From assembly GCA_028673005.1 (NCBI GenBank), contig CM054116.1:72615315-72679314 (forward strand): a stretch of 64,000 bases of DNA, written 5' to 3'. Positions within the stretch are counted from its first letter, which is position 1, and each line of letters starts with the position of its first letter. The DNA is from Tanypteryx hageni. Its lineage: Eukaryota > Arthropoda > Insecta > Odonata > Petaluridae. Shown here piece by piece: positions 44,033 through 55,446 of this stretch. The notes under the pieces are model-generated. The model saw only the letters and a program-made list of their open reading frames with translations. It was not told the DNA's origin and made no database searches. Both the position numbers and the translations under genes were made by a program.

Positions 44033-44290
44033 GATGTATACATCTACATGTTACCCTGAAATTCACCAATCTGGTGGATGCCAGGGGGTGCAATTCACCG
44101 AGGTCTACCTAACAGTGATTACTCGCAGATGTATTTCCTGTTATGGTCTCGTATTTTTCTCGGAAAGAATGAGCCTCTGTACCGCTCCGTCCTACAATCG
44201 ATCTCACCTATCTTACCGCCGTGATCGTTTTTACTTATGTACGTTGGAGCCTCAATTATTCCCACTATATTTACGGTCGGTTTGATATTT
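44033..44290 (-). pseudogene. CR1/L2-like LINE 3' end fragment
   Basis: On the minus strand the end of ORF2 is readable as GEIDCRTERYRGSFFPRKIRDHNR, matching the last residues of family A (EIDSRTERYKESFFPRTI and onward) with several substitutions. It is followed by the diagnostic 3' UTR words gcaccccctggcatccacca and cagggtaacatgtagatgta. Only about 260 bases remain. It is a third lineage member, diverged from both A and B. Confidence 0.85.
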
Positions 44291-47109
44291 CGGTGAACAG
44301 TTTTTATTGCAACAACGCATGAAAAAATCTTCTAATTTTTCTTTTATATCTAACATCTGGACTCAAAAAATCCTTTGTAGAGACTTCTTTTTTAAATTTG
44401 GAATGTTTTAATAGAAATGAAAGGAATAGAATTAAGTAAAAATTCAATTTTAATAAAATATTTCCTGCTCAATTAAAAAAAACCTAATTTGTCACCGAGA
44501 ACTCCATTGAAATATAACCCTTGATGAAATTTGTAAAGAAAATGAAAATTGTTTGGTGAAGGACGATTCAAATATAAAAGAAAAAAGAAATTTATCTTTT
44601 TTCATTCAATTCACTGAATAAAAGCAACCTCTTGATAGTTTTTTCTATAAAAAAGATAGCTTATATATTCGGTTTGCCCGCCTGTCTGTGGGGAATCCTG
44701 CAAATTGAAGAAGCCATATAAGAACTCGACAAGGTAATAAATTGGTGGGTCTAGAATTGCCTGCTGGGGATTAATCGATGTCTTAGAAAAAGCGCCTTAC
44801 GTAATTTGCTCTGCTATTCTCCTCTCACTTGTTTCCTCCGTCTCTACCTCATTTGGCGAAGATTGAGAAAGAGCGAAACAGCGGGCGAAAATAACGGCGG
44901 CTGCGAGAGAAAAGCCGAATATTTTGGAAATTCGGCTGGCTCAAAAACGACCGCTAGAGCGGCTTTAATTCGCATTTGAATTTGAATCGTAATTCATATT
45001 CCCCTCCAGGGAAGCGCGCAGAGAAAGGTTATACGGGATTCTGCAAAAACATTTCCAGACGTTATTTATTTTTTATCAGATACTAAGCTGGATCAATCAA
45101 ATTACCAAGTCTGTAGGAATAGATACATTTTAATTTTATTCATTTTTTATATCCATGCTTGCGATTTGGCGTATGTCTGTCCACCATTGTTGCATTTCGC
45201 TTTTGTGGCGAAAACACTTGAGCCATGACAACGGTAAAAATTTGGTTAGCGATTTTTCTTTTTTTAGGAATCGGCGTTATAACATATATTTCCATAGGGC
45301 ACTGGAATGTCTAGTGCGTAGTTTCTTTTTTTTATATTTTTTGAATTCCCTCGAAATACAAAAAATTGATACGCTCGCCAGCGACGTTCTACTAATCCAG
45401 CGGGTGAAGCGGTTGAATAACATGTCAGAGGCCGATTGCCTCAACGTAATCGTGACACTTCTCTTTTCTTCATGACTATTGAATCCTTTATTTCACGGAC
45501 GTACTGAGTGAAATCCTGAGAATAAAGTTTATATTTACTGAGAGAGCAAATGACATCTCGATAAATGTCGAGACGAAAAATTTCATTCTCTACTACATAA
45601 ACGAAATTTAATTTCCTAAGAATGCATTAAATAGAATTCCAGATGAACAACAACATACGTGTTTTTACTGATGTAATGCTAATAGATTTGCGTGAAATTG
45701 CGAAAATTCCAAGTTTTATATACCTAGACTAGAATAAAGGTCGCTTAGATAGCTGGTATATTGAAGACGTTATGTACCCCGAGTGAAAATTATACGGGTT
45801 TAAATCCATTTATGGCCGTTGTATTGAAGATTCCAACTGAATATAGCTTATGAATAATGGAATTGGAGAATAATAGAACGTATTGTTTTTTATGCATCGT
45901 TTTTTATGGCTCTCTGGCCAAAGAACAAAGGAAATGAAGGAATTTGAGGTCATAACAGGCGTTTGTTCAGTCCTAACCCTGCTCGTTGAAATTATAAAAT
46001 ATTCCGAGTGTTACCGCGAAACGAACAGAAAAGCGCAACGCAGGATCCTTTAGGAGAAGTAATCTCGTAGACCCGCGTACCTGCGGAGGCACAGTAGGAT
46101 AACTGGTGGTACGGACGAGAAGGGACGTAGGGTTACGGGAAGAACGGACATGAAATGAAGAGGAATTTGGGGTTTTCGGAGGGAATACGATAGAAAGGAA
46201 TGATTAATCGGATGAAATGCCGGTGGTCCGCATTCAAGCGCGCAGCCCAATCTACTCGCACTCACAAATGCGTACATTTTTCCATCCTACGTATTTTCTA
46301 CCTGCGGAATTAATATAACAATATTCTCTGAAAATATCGAACCCCTGCCTTTTAGAAATGAAATGATGAAATTACCAAAAAGAAGCAATTCGACTGGAAA
46401 TCCGATTGATGTCAGCGCAAAGCTGTAATTTCGTCGTCGTTTGGACGGTTTCACCCGAGTTTCCTGCAGAGTTTCCCACTCGTTGTTTAGAGAGAAATAG
46501 GCGTTGCCAATTAACCGGCGAGGATATTCCGCGGTAGAACCATGACCTAGTATCCACGCTCATGCGGAGCAAATTCCGAGGAAACCACGATGAACGAGAA
46601 ACGGGTCATCTGCTGCCTCTCTGTCATTGATGAAGTCCCAATTTCGATCTCCTCTTCGAGCTCTTTCCTAATGCTCGCTCGCGTCACCTCAGGCAAAGCC
46701 TTCCTTGCAGCGACTGCGGGTCCATACTTCTTTGATTTGATTCACCTTGTTCTCATTCTCTTGGCTCGTTTGGTTAACTATTCGTCTCTTTGATTCCTCC
46801 CAGCTTTGAAATCCAACAATCTATAAAACATTTTTTCTGTCTCTTTGTCACTTTGCCCCCTTTGTGGCTCCCTCCCTCTGTCGCGCTATAAAATGCGAAT
46901 AACTCAATAAAGGATCGAGATACATTTTTGAAATTTGGCAGAAATGCTCGACTTACATATTTTATGGTTATGACCGGAAAAAATCTCGAAAAGAGTTTTG
47001 GGTTTGACTCCATGGAAGACATTTTCATCTCCCATAAAATAAGACGTAAAAATTAACTTTTTGACGTGCGGGCTTTACTTCTTTATGAGATCTAAATCAG
47101 AAAGAAATA
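44291..47109. other. Intergenic DNA, no gene seen
   Basis: Frames at 45155-45475 (plus), 46050-46277 (minus) and 46590-46793 (plus) have no recognisable domain. Near 46880-46960 the words gcgaataactcaataaagga are of a type found in 3' regions of arthropod TEs, with a weak relative near 48790. Confidence 0.4.
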
Positions 47110-47279
47110 AAGCGAAGAAGTTTTCTCGGGCTTCCAGCCGGGTCCTAATACTGTCGTATTCCGACGTTTCGATAACGCACTCGGTTAGGTTCTCCCTGAA
47201 GACGATAACCGAGTGCGTTATCGAAACGTCGGAATAAGACCGTATTATGACCCGGCTGGAATTCCGAGAAAACTTCTTC
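47110..47279. repeat. 170-bp hairpin with hammerhead-like core
   Basis: The arms 47110-47185 and 47203-47279 are inverted copies, roughly nine bases in ten matching, both containing tccgacgtttcgataacgca and ttccagccgggtc on mirrored strands. Across the loop the plus strand has CTGAAGA (47194-47200), a stem gataac/gttatc, then GAAA (47221-47224) and cGTC. That is the element order of a hammerhead with a one-base-pair helix III, as in Penelope-type ends. Base 10.1 cannot pair, so activity is doubtful. Confidence 0.75.
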
Positions 47280-47659
47280 GCATCAATTCGCCGGGAAAGT
47301 CTGAGATATTTCTGCAGAAAGAATTAATCTACGATTTGAACCATTTTAAAGACAAAATTATATAGTTTCTTAACCAGTTCATATTTTTCCTCTTACAGTT
47401 CGAAATCTTTCGTTAAAAGTTAAATTAACATATTTTGGGAAAATCTTGCCATATTAGCTGGATGTTGCCTCACCAATCAATTGCATTGTAAATCCTCGAA
47501 ATTCTATTGTTTTTTCAATACTTATGGGTGAAAGCGTGCTATGAATGCCCTTAATACGAGAAAGAGGGAAAAGAAAGGAGAGGGAAATGATTTTCATAGC
47601 AGCCAATGCAAACAACATTCGTTGCGTCATTTACGAGAAGGAATATATACCATTAATCG

Positions 47660-47810
47660 TTCGCATATTAAAATTACTTGGAATAATTGTAAGAGTTCGA
47701 GACTTGAAACAACGAACGCCTAAAAGAACGAAAGTTTTTTCCTGCCATCGATTTCTGAATACGCGTAGAATCGATCAACAGGTCAGTTTTTAATGCGATA
47801 ATTTGATGTA
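47660..47810 (+). repeat. Dispersed repeat, family R3 (copy 2)
   Basis: It shares cttgaaac, acgcctaaaag, ttttttcctgcc, tgaatacgcgtagaatcgat and caacaggtcagtttttaa with the 15690-15850 copy. Confidence 0.55.
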
Positions 47811-48925
47811 TTCTTAATGATTTGCATTGCTGCCGGTTTCATGTAATTTGGTACCGCTGGCTTGAATAATAGCATAACGTCACATCTATTCACGAAATTT
47901 CATAAAAAACCTTCCCGTTGAATTTCAACGGGCATCTTACTAGTGCGTTTTTTCAGTGTGTCAGAAAAGTCGATAACACTTCACATCTATCATATGCGAA
48001 GGTCTCGAGTCACCGCACTGCGGCTATTTACCATTATATTTTGTCCCCGAATGGTTATTGGACAACACTGATCCATGGCCTGCTAACTACGTTATTGAAA
48101 TTTCTTTAAAGTATTTATACTTCTTTTTTGGTTGCAAATATCGACCAAAATCAGAAGGCTACAGTTTGAGTTTATTTCTGTTCTTTGTAAAGTCTTTAAA
48201 TTTTTCTCGCAGTTCTTTAAAACATTTATTAACATTTAGCCTATTTGGAATTTTTAGAAATGTTACAGGTATGGAGAAAGTCATTTGGTGGCCCCACATA
48301 TTTTTTAAAATTATTATATAGATGAAATCATCTTCTCGCGTTGCAACAGTATCCGTAAGCGATGGCCCTCTACGGAGGTCGCATAATAAATTAGGGTTCA
48401 TCAAATAATTCCTTCCCGGTCGTTTCCTATCACGAGGCATCCGTTAAAGAAAAATATGATATGAAATATAAGTGGGCGACATCACCGAGGAATTTTTTAC
48501 CCACAAAAATTCCCAATCGCCTTTCACTAGAACACAGTATGCCGAAATTTTCCCGAAATTGATTCAAAAGAGCGTTTTCATAAAAATTCGTCATACATAA
48601 GTTCTAGTTTCTTCTTTTTTAATTCTGAGGAACGGACAACCGATTCCCAGAGTTAATTTTCATTTGGCATGCGTTAATTTTGCTAATAATAAATCGAATC
48701 TTTTGATGATTGGAAACGATTAAATCTGTTTTCATTTCAATATATTACTATAATTTGCTTCGTTTGTACCTTTGTCATTCTGCCCGTTCCGCAATACGCA
48801 AATAACTTGAAAACAGCTCATTCGATTAGATTCCTTTAGGGTATAGTCGGCTGAAAAAGGACTTTTGGTAATCACCGTGTACAGCAACTGCGAATGGATG
48901 CAGCGTGCTTTTTATTTGCATTTTA
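47811..48925. other. AT-rich DNA, no gene seen
   Basis: Overlapping frames at 47918-48440 on both strands have no recognisable domain. Confidence 0.4.
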
Positions 48926-49070
48926 ACATTACTTATAATCACCGTAAAAATTCCGGTCTTGAAGCAAAAGTATGCCTATAGAATATATTTTCCTAGCTTT
49001 GATTTTTGAATACGAGTTTCATTGGTCCACAAATTTGTTTTTAACGGGAATATTTTATCTTTTACGAGGC
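48926..49070 (+). repeat. Dispersed repeat, family R3 (copy 3)
   Basis: It shares acttataatcacc, cttgaagcaaaag, tttgaatacgagtttc and ccacaaatttgtttttaacg with the other two copies and is the most diverged of the three. Confidence 0.5.
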
Positions 49071-49284
49071 GAAACCCTTTCACTGTCAAAGGCAACCGCG
49101 TTGTTACAGATTTCGGGAAACGACGTACACCAAACCGGATTACATGAAAAACGAAAAAAATATATTTACACATAGATGGTTGAAGCTCTGAGAGTCATAT
49201 TTGAAAAAAAAGAACTTTAAATTTCAATTGGAGTATTTTAAATTTAATAACGCATTAGATAAATCCAAATTATTGCATTGTTCC

Positions 49285-49395
49285 AAAAGTAATGTCAAGG
49301 AGGAGAGAGAGAGCGGGAAAAAGGAAAGCGTAGAAGGAGAAGCTGGAAAAAGGAAGGCAGGGAGTGGGGCAGAAGAAGAGGGAGAGAGGGAGTAA
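49285..49395 (+). repeat. GA-rich (polypurine) tract
   Basis: About 110 bases of nearly pure purine on the plus strand (gagagagagcggg, ggaaaaaggaag and similar). Frames across it are artefacts of composition. Confidence 0.7.
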
Positions 49396-50429
49396 GGTAG
49401 AGACTACCTGTGATGATGATGATTCATTTTTATGACCGCGGAAAGACAGGCATGTAGACACACACGGGGCAAATCTTAGTAACTATTTGAAAGCGAACGG
49501 AATATTCGAATGCGACATGGAGACGCCAATTGGCGCCGGATATTTTAGTTTTGGCGAAAGTTATTTGCGATTCCATTTTTCTCCAATATTTTCGTGGCCT
49601 TCTAAACCCCGTTTCCTTCCCCTCTTTCCCCATCCGTCATCTGCCGCTCATTTCAAACGGAGATTTTTGATGAAGTCACTCTCATTCTGCCCCTTCCAGG
49701 GAAATTCGACATTAGGCGGCCGAACAGAAGGTTAGCGATAAAAAAAAGAAATGAAGGGAAGCCCAACAATCGACGGCCATCCCTTTTATCTCTTTTCCTC
49801 CTCTCTTCTTCTTCTTCTTCTTCTAGAATAGTACCGAGAAACCTCTTCCTGTCCATTGCGATTTTCCTTTCCAACCGCTAACATCTTTTTTCCCTTGTGC
49901 GTAATCCTCTTTTCGACAAAAAGAGTATGTTACAACCATTAAAATACCTATAAAATGCGAAAACATATAAAATACATTCTTCCTCGACGCAGGCGCGACG
50001 ACCTTCGACATTTATGAAAAAGTACAGAATTGAAGGACTTTTTCTCGTCTCCTTTTTGAGGTTTTTAATAATGACGGCGCCGACCGTACGGGGAGATTTA
50101 TTTATTATTATTATTATCATCGCGTTTTGCGAAGAGATCGGATGACTGAGATGGATGGCGCATTGTGAGACGAAATATTATTGCTCAACAGGGTAGAATA
50201 ATTACACGCGTGGGACGTGGGAATGTGTATTATACCGGTCGTGAAACATCCTGTATATTAGAAAGAAAACGGAAGGGGAGTCTTGACGTAGGAGGACGAT
50301 TTCTTTGAGACAGATTGAAAAATGACAACAGGACGAGTTCTAAAGGACGGAGCGAAAAGACTGGATAATTTTTTCCTCATCTTCTAAGCAAAATGGCTTC
50401 ATAAGATAGGCGTGGGAGGATAAATTAAT
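49396..50429. other. Intergenic DNA, no gene seen
   Basis: A (CTT)n run lies near 49805-49824 and a (TTA)n run near 50099-50117. Open frames here are repeat-driven. Confidence 0.45.
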
Positions 50430-50474
50430 TTATACACACACATACATATTACACACACACACACACGCGCGCGC
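50430..50474 (+). repeat. (CA)n/(CG)n microsatellite
   Basis: Runs of acacac and gcgcgc ending directly at the P-element-like insertion site. Confidence 0.9.
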
Positions 50475-51706
50475 TTTGAGCCAAGGCCTTCTCGAAGTTG
50501 GTTAGTCCTTAATGAAAGTGATTGCTTAATTTTAGGAATAATGTGTTTCGTTGATTATCCTAAAATAACTTTTAGTGTTAAATTTTCTCATGATTTAAGT
50601 GTATCTGTTTGGCATAATAATGTTTGGCATAATAATGTTTGTCTGCCTAAAATGAAATTAGACTGGGTTTGGGGGGAATTTTCCTTATGTGATAGGTGGA
50701 CAAAATTTGAGTCTTTGCTAAGTCATTTATTTTCATATGAGCTTAATGATGCATCTACAAAGATTGAAACGGCTTTACAGTTATTAATTTCATCTGTGGA
50801 AGAGTTTTCAGATAAAAATTCCAATTTGAAATCTTGTATAGAACAATTGCAGCTTTCAAATTCTAAAAAGCCGAAATATTCTTCCCCTTTTTTAGTCTGG
50901 TGCTGCACTGTTTATTTTTGTTATCCAGTTGCTTACAATTTCATCTGCCAGTCAAAAGTCATTCTTCTTCCATCTGTTTCTTACATGAGATAATTGGGTT
51001 CAAACTTGGGGGTTGGAAAAGTTGGGAAAAACAATGCACATGTAAGTTATTTATCTGAAAAATTCAAACTGCTTGATGCTAGTGAGCATCTTATCTCCAT
51101 CATGTTAGATGAAATTTATGTAAAGCCAGGCCTGTCTTATGTTGGAGGGAAAGTTTTGGGCAAAGCATCTGACAAACAAGGTGAAGAGTTAGTGGCTGGA
51201 CTCCGACGAGAGCAGACGTGCTTTCACTTTTGCTCCCGCTGCTTCGCTCCTACCTGCTGTATCCCGTAGTATTGCCTATGGCTCACCATTAGTTTATAAG
51301 AGTAACTGTAGCGATAAGTACAACCTTTAGTTATATATAGTTATTGTATTATTCTAATATTATTGTGTTCTTAGATTATTATTACTTAATTTTAATTACA
51401 AACTTAACGTAAATTTCCATAGTCTACCCTTATCATTTAAGTTTGCATCCTTAGCAATGAATTTCCCAATAGTGCAGCCTCTTCAGCTCAAAGCGCTCCC
51501 TATTTAGTTTATTCTAGTTTATTTTTAACGTATTTTACTTTGTTTTTAGTCTACTGTCTTATTATATCTCTCATTGCCAAATTGAAATATGATACTTTCA
51601 TATCGAAAGCAAATTCTTAAATAACTAAGCTTATTGAAGGCAAATTTATTATTATTATTATTTATTAATTTATTTATAACCTTCGCCGTATATCTAGTAT
51701 ACTCCT

Positions 51707-51869
51707 ATATCGTTGGTAGCTCACAATAACTTTGGCTCAGATTATTAAAAGTAAAGTACTCCTTTAGCCAAACAATTAGAGGGTTACAACACCCAATGCA
51801 TTTCGCCCACAAGGTGGGCATCTTCAGGGGCAAAACCTGTCTCAACAGTGACTGGGGGTCGGCTGCAAA
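51707..51869 (-). mobile_element. 163-bp Penelope-type fragment with 12-bp TSD
   Basis: The exact 12-mer TAGTATACTCCT flanks it at 51695-51706 and 51870-51881. Inside, the minus strand carries a hammerhead motif, a ccctctaattgtttggct stretch and a ctttaatc-like end. Its sequence outside the ribozyme differs from the 22-29 kb Penelope, so it belongs to another family. There is no coding sequence, so it is either a solo pLTR or a strongly 5'-truncated insertion. Confidence 0.8.
51791..51832 (-). ncRNA. Hammerhead ribozyme motif, second Penelope-type family
   Basis: The minus strand reads gccc, CTGAAGA (position 7 is variable in hammerheads), a stem GCCCAC/GTGGGC with a CTT loop, GAAA, tgca, TT, then gggt. 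Helix I is gccc/gggt, helix II six base pairs, helix III a 2-bp palindrome, with cleavage predicted after ATT. All core positions are present. Confidence 0.78.
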
Positions 51870-52058
51870 TAGTATACTCCTGTTTACTACCTTTCGTGAT
51901 ATAAAAATATTTTTTACTTATTTCATTTCTTCTTAATTTTATAAATCGTCTTTACTTTATACTGTATATACTTTTTTAGATTAGAGAGTAGGGTAGGGTG
52001 TAGGCGTATTAGGAGATTTCATAGGGGCATCGAGTGTAATACAGTTTCTGGTCGCAAA

Positions 52059-54851
52059 GTGAGAGAGTCCACCTGCGAAAGCCGTAATAGAGCAGTTAAT
52101 GCTTCGGGCGATAACGAGAAATTAAATATTATAGTTTTAAACTGCCGCAGCATTCGTAGGAAGTCTGCCGAACTCGAACACGTAATTCGCACGTTGCATG
52201 CGGATGTAGTTATAGGTACGGAAAGTTGGCTCACTGAAGATATCGCTAACCAAGAAATTTTTCCGAAAAGCTATAGAGTATACAGAAAAGACCGCGCCAA
52301 TAGAATAGGTGGCGGAGTATTTTTGGCAATAAGTGAAAAGTACAATAGTTGTCAGATCCCTATTATCGATGAAACGACGAGAGCGTGTGGTGCCGCCTAG
52401 GTAAGGATAATTCGAAAAAGATATATTTATGCTCATTTTACAGACCACCTAATGCCAAAGTTGATTATATTTTAAGTTTAGAGAGGCAATTAGCCGAGCT
52501 TAGATCTATTATGAACGACGGTTACGTGATAATTGGAGGCGATTTTAACTTACCGTCAATCGATTGGGAAAACCTATGTTTCGTTACGGGAGGTAAAGAA
52601 CGCGAATCGTGTGAAGCCTTAATTGACACGTTTCATGAATATTCCTTAATCCAGATGGTACAAAAAGCCACGCGTTCGGGCAATGTTCTCGACTTGCTTG
52701 CTTCTAACATCCCGCATAGGATAACTAAGGTATCCACAGAGGAGGGACTTAGCGACCATCGAGCTGTGTATGCGGAGTGCGAATTAAAGCTCAAAAGACA
52801 TCCTAAGCCTCTTCGGAATGTATACGCTTTCGCCAAGGCCGACTTTAAAAGTTTCAGCTTACATCTCAAAAGTACCTTTGTCAGTTATCGTGAAAAGACA
52901 GAACGATTAGGTATGGAGTCATCATGGTTATTATTTAAGGATATACTAGGAAGAGGTATCAAAAGATTTATCCCCAGTAAGTTAAAATCTGATAAGAAAG
53001 AACCTCGTTGGTTTAATAAGGAAGTCAGGATTGCCTTAAGACGACGCAAAATTGAAAAACATACCTACCACCGCTTCCGATGAGTATCGCACAGCTATAG
53101 TCCATGAGTATAACAGTGCCCGCGTACTAGCGAGAAAAACCATGCGTAACGCATTTAACACCTTCCGGAATGAGGTATTAAATACAAAATTGAAGGAGGA
53201 TCCAAAAGCGTTCTGGTCCTACGTAAGAGAAGTCAAGGGAGTGGGTCCTTCAATACCCTCCCTGTGATGTGATTCCGGAGACATCCTTCACGATGGGGAG
53301 GATAAAGCTAATCTACTAAACGTTTACTTCGCGAAGGCGTTCACGGCAGGTGGAAATATACTTAAAGATAATCTTATTCCCGATGGATGTACTCGGATGG
53401 ATAATATTAAAATCTCTGAGGCAGGAATAGCGAAGCAACTGAGTGCGATAAAGCCCAACAAAAATCCTGGACCAGAAGGAATTCCCGCGCGTGTATTAAA
53501 AGAATTAGCAGAAGATATAGCTCCCTTCCTTCGGATAATTTTCGAGAAATCTCTTACCCTCTGTGAGGTTCCTGATGATTGGAGACTAGCACACGTCACA
53601 CCCATTCATAAGGGAGGTGACAAAGAAAACCCCGAAAATTATAGGCCGATTTCTCTAACATCATTATCATGTAAGATTTTGGAGCACATTATTGTTAGCA
53701 ACACAATGCGTTATCTTGAGAGTAGATCGCTCTTAGTCAGCTGTCAACATGGCTTCAGAAAAGGTAGATCCTGTGACACCCAACTCGGTCTGTTTGTGAA
53801 TGATGTTTTATCATGCGGCGAAAATAATAAGCAGGTCGATGCAGTGTTCCTTGATTTTAGAAAAGCTTTTGACAAGGTTCCCCACCGTAAGTTGTTATTA
53901 AAATTGGGAAATCTTGGCGTTAATGTTAAAGTCATTAACTGGGTTCGCGCTTTCCTAAGGAATAGAAAACAAAAAGTAGTCATCGATGGTAAGTCCTCGA
54001 GTGTGGCAGATGTAGTCTCTGGAGTGCCGCAGGGTAGTGTGATCGGACCTATGCTTTTCTTGCTTTATATAAACGACATCAGCTCAGTTGTAAAAAGTAA
54101 TATCAGGCTTTTTGCGGATGACACCGTAGTCTATAGAGAAATTAGTGGTCCTAGCGACCATCGTCAGCTTCAGGATGATCTGGATGCGTTATCTGTTTGG
54201 TGCAAGGAATGGCAGCTAGAAATCAATCAGAAAAAGAGTAACGTTCTAAACTTTTAAAAATCTAGAAGCCCATCTTCCGTGTTTACCTACTCGATAGATG
54301 GTGAGATCATTCCTGTTTCGGAATCCGTGAAATACCTCGGGGTAACCTTGAATCGTGACCTGTCTTGGGACACCCACATAAGACGAGTGATAGGTGCGGC
54401 AAATAAGAAGTTGGCTTTTGTGCGTAGGATAGTCAGGAAAAGCACGGAAAAGGTGAGAGAATCCTGTTATTTATCCTTGGTTAGACCTCAAATGGAATAC
54501 GCAGCAGCGGTTTGGGATCCATATCAGAGGGGACTCATAAAGGATTTAGAAAAAATACAGCGGCGAGCAGCTAGATTCGTGAAAAAGAATTACGATAAAA
54601 AACAGAGCGTTACGTTACTCATTGATGAGTTGAGTTGGCCATCGTTGAAAGATCGTAGATTACAGGCGAGACTTAAACTTATAGATAAATATAGGTCGGA
54701 GATATTCGTAAATGAAATGAAGGATATTATTCGACAACCAACGTATATCGGACGGAGGGATAATGAGGACAAGATTCGCGAAATAGATAGTAGGACGGAG
54801 AGGTATAAGGAGTCATTTTTCCCTAGGACAATACGTGACCACAATAGATAA
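52059..54851 (+). pseudogene. Family A ORF2: APE endonuclease and reverse transcriptase
   Basis: The endonuclease runs from about 52110 to 52850: IIVLNCRSIRRKSAELE, VVIGTESWL, RIGGGVFLAI, LCSFYRPP, IIGGDFNLPSIDW, GNVLDLLASN and the catalytic GLSDHRAVYAEC. The RT runs from about 53130: KAFWSYVREVKG, then from 53397 the same order as the 36.8-kb copy, including VSGVPQGSVIGPML, RLFADDTVVY and KYLGVTLNRDLSW. Damage: a frameshift near 52385 (endonuclease) and another near 53075 restoring the frame, stops at 53265-53267 and 54255-54257 (the latter TGG to TAA in an NFWKS context; the other copy keeps Trp). Apart from these breaks all catalytic motifs are present, so inactivation looks recent. Confidence 0.92.
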
Positions 54852-54945
54852 CTGTGAATAATAATTAGTTAGGAACTTGGTGCGCGGCACCCCCTGCCAT
54901 CCACCGTCAAGGTGACTTGCAGGGTAATATGTAGATGTAGATGTA
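54852..54945 (+). other. LINE 3' UTR/tail shared by CR1-like families
   Basis: The words gcaccccctgccatccaccg, aaggtgacttgcagggtaat and (tgtaga)n recur with small changes after ORF2 at 38281-38389, at 59406-59518 (family B), and on the minus strand at 44033-44095. LINE RTs of this group recognise their own 3' ends, so this conserved block is the likely RT-recognition segment. Confidence 0.7.
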
Positions 54946-55446
54946 TAATACCACGTTTGTTACTGTATATGTGCTTAACCTTTACTAACGCCTACTTTTA
55001 GAAAAAGTTATTTTGGTTAATCTTACTACATAATATCATTTTCTACTCGTAGATGTAAATTTCAGTGTTAATTCAAAGCAAAGGTTTACTATTTGTGTAG
55101 TTTCAGCACTCTCCTTTCACTTCCTTTTAGCCTAGTTGACCTTGACTTATAGCGTGCACGCTCAAAACCATAAGTTGTTTGTCTCCCGTCAAGTAAGACC
55201 CCTACTGCGTGGCTAGCCGAGCTTAGGACTCTTATGGCCAAATTCTTTCTCTTCTTTGTTTACTAAAAGTCAACGTTTATCTTGCCTCAGACCAAGTAAC
55301 CTATTCCACTTTCGCACCATAGAACGACCCGATTCGCTGATTCGCTTTTTTTTAATATAAAGAGTAACTTTCCAATCCTAGCGCTTCTATTTCCTTTTTA
55401 GTCCTCAAGTACGCACATTAAGTAAATTCGATTAACTTAGTTAGGT

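Larger units (their letters stand above)
51970..54960 (+). mobile_element. CR1/L2-like LINE family A, inserted in family B 5' region
   Basis: It begins at cttttttagattagagagta, which matches the last codons of ORF1 in family B (cttttttagattagggagta), so this copy is truncated just inside the ORF1 end. It runs through ORF2 and the 3' UTR to a tagatg-type tail near 54945. The 10-mer TACTGTATAT lies at 51960-51969 and 54961-54970. If that is the TSD, about 15 bases of extra sequence follow the tail, possibly transduced from the source locus. The RT half is almost identical to 36822-38389. Confidence 0.85.

Noticed and set aside
45155..45475. 106-codon frame
   Set aside because: No domain, no splice or promoter context; the length is within chance for this window.
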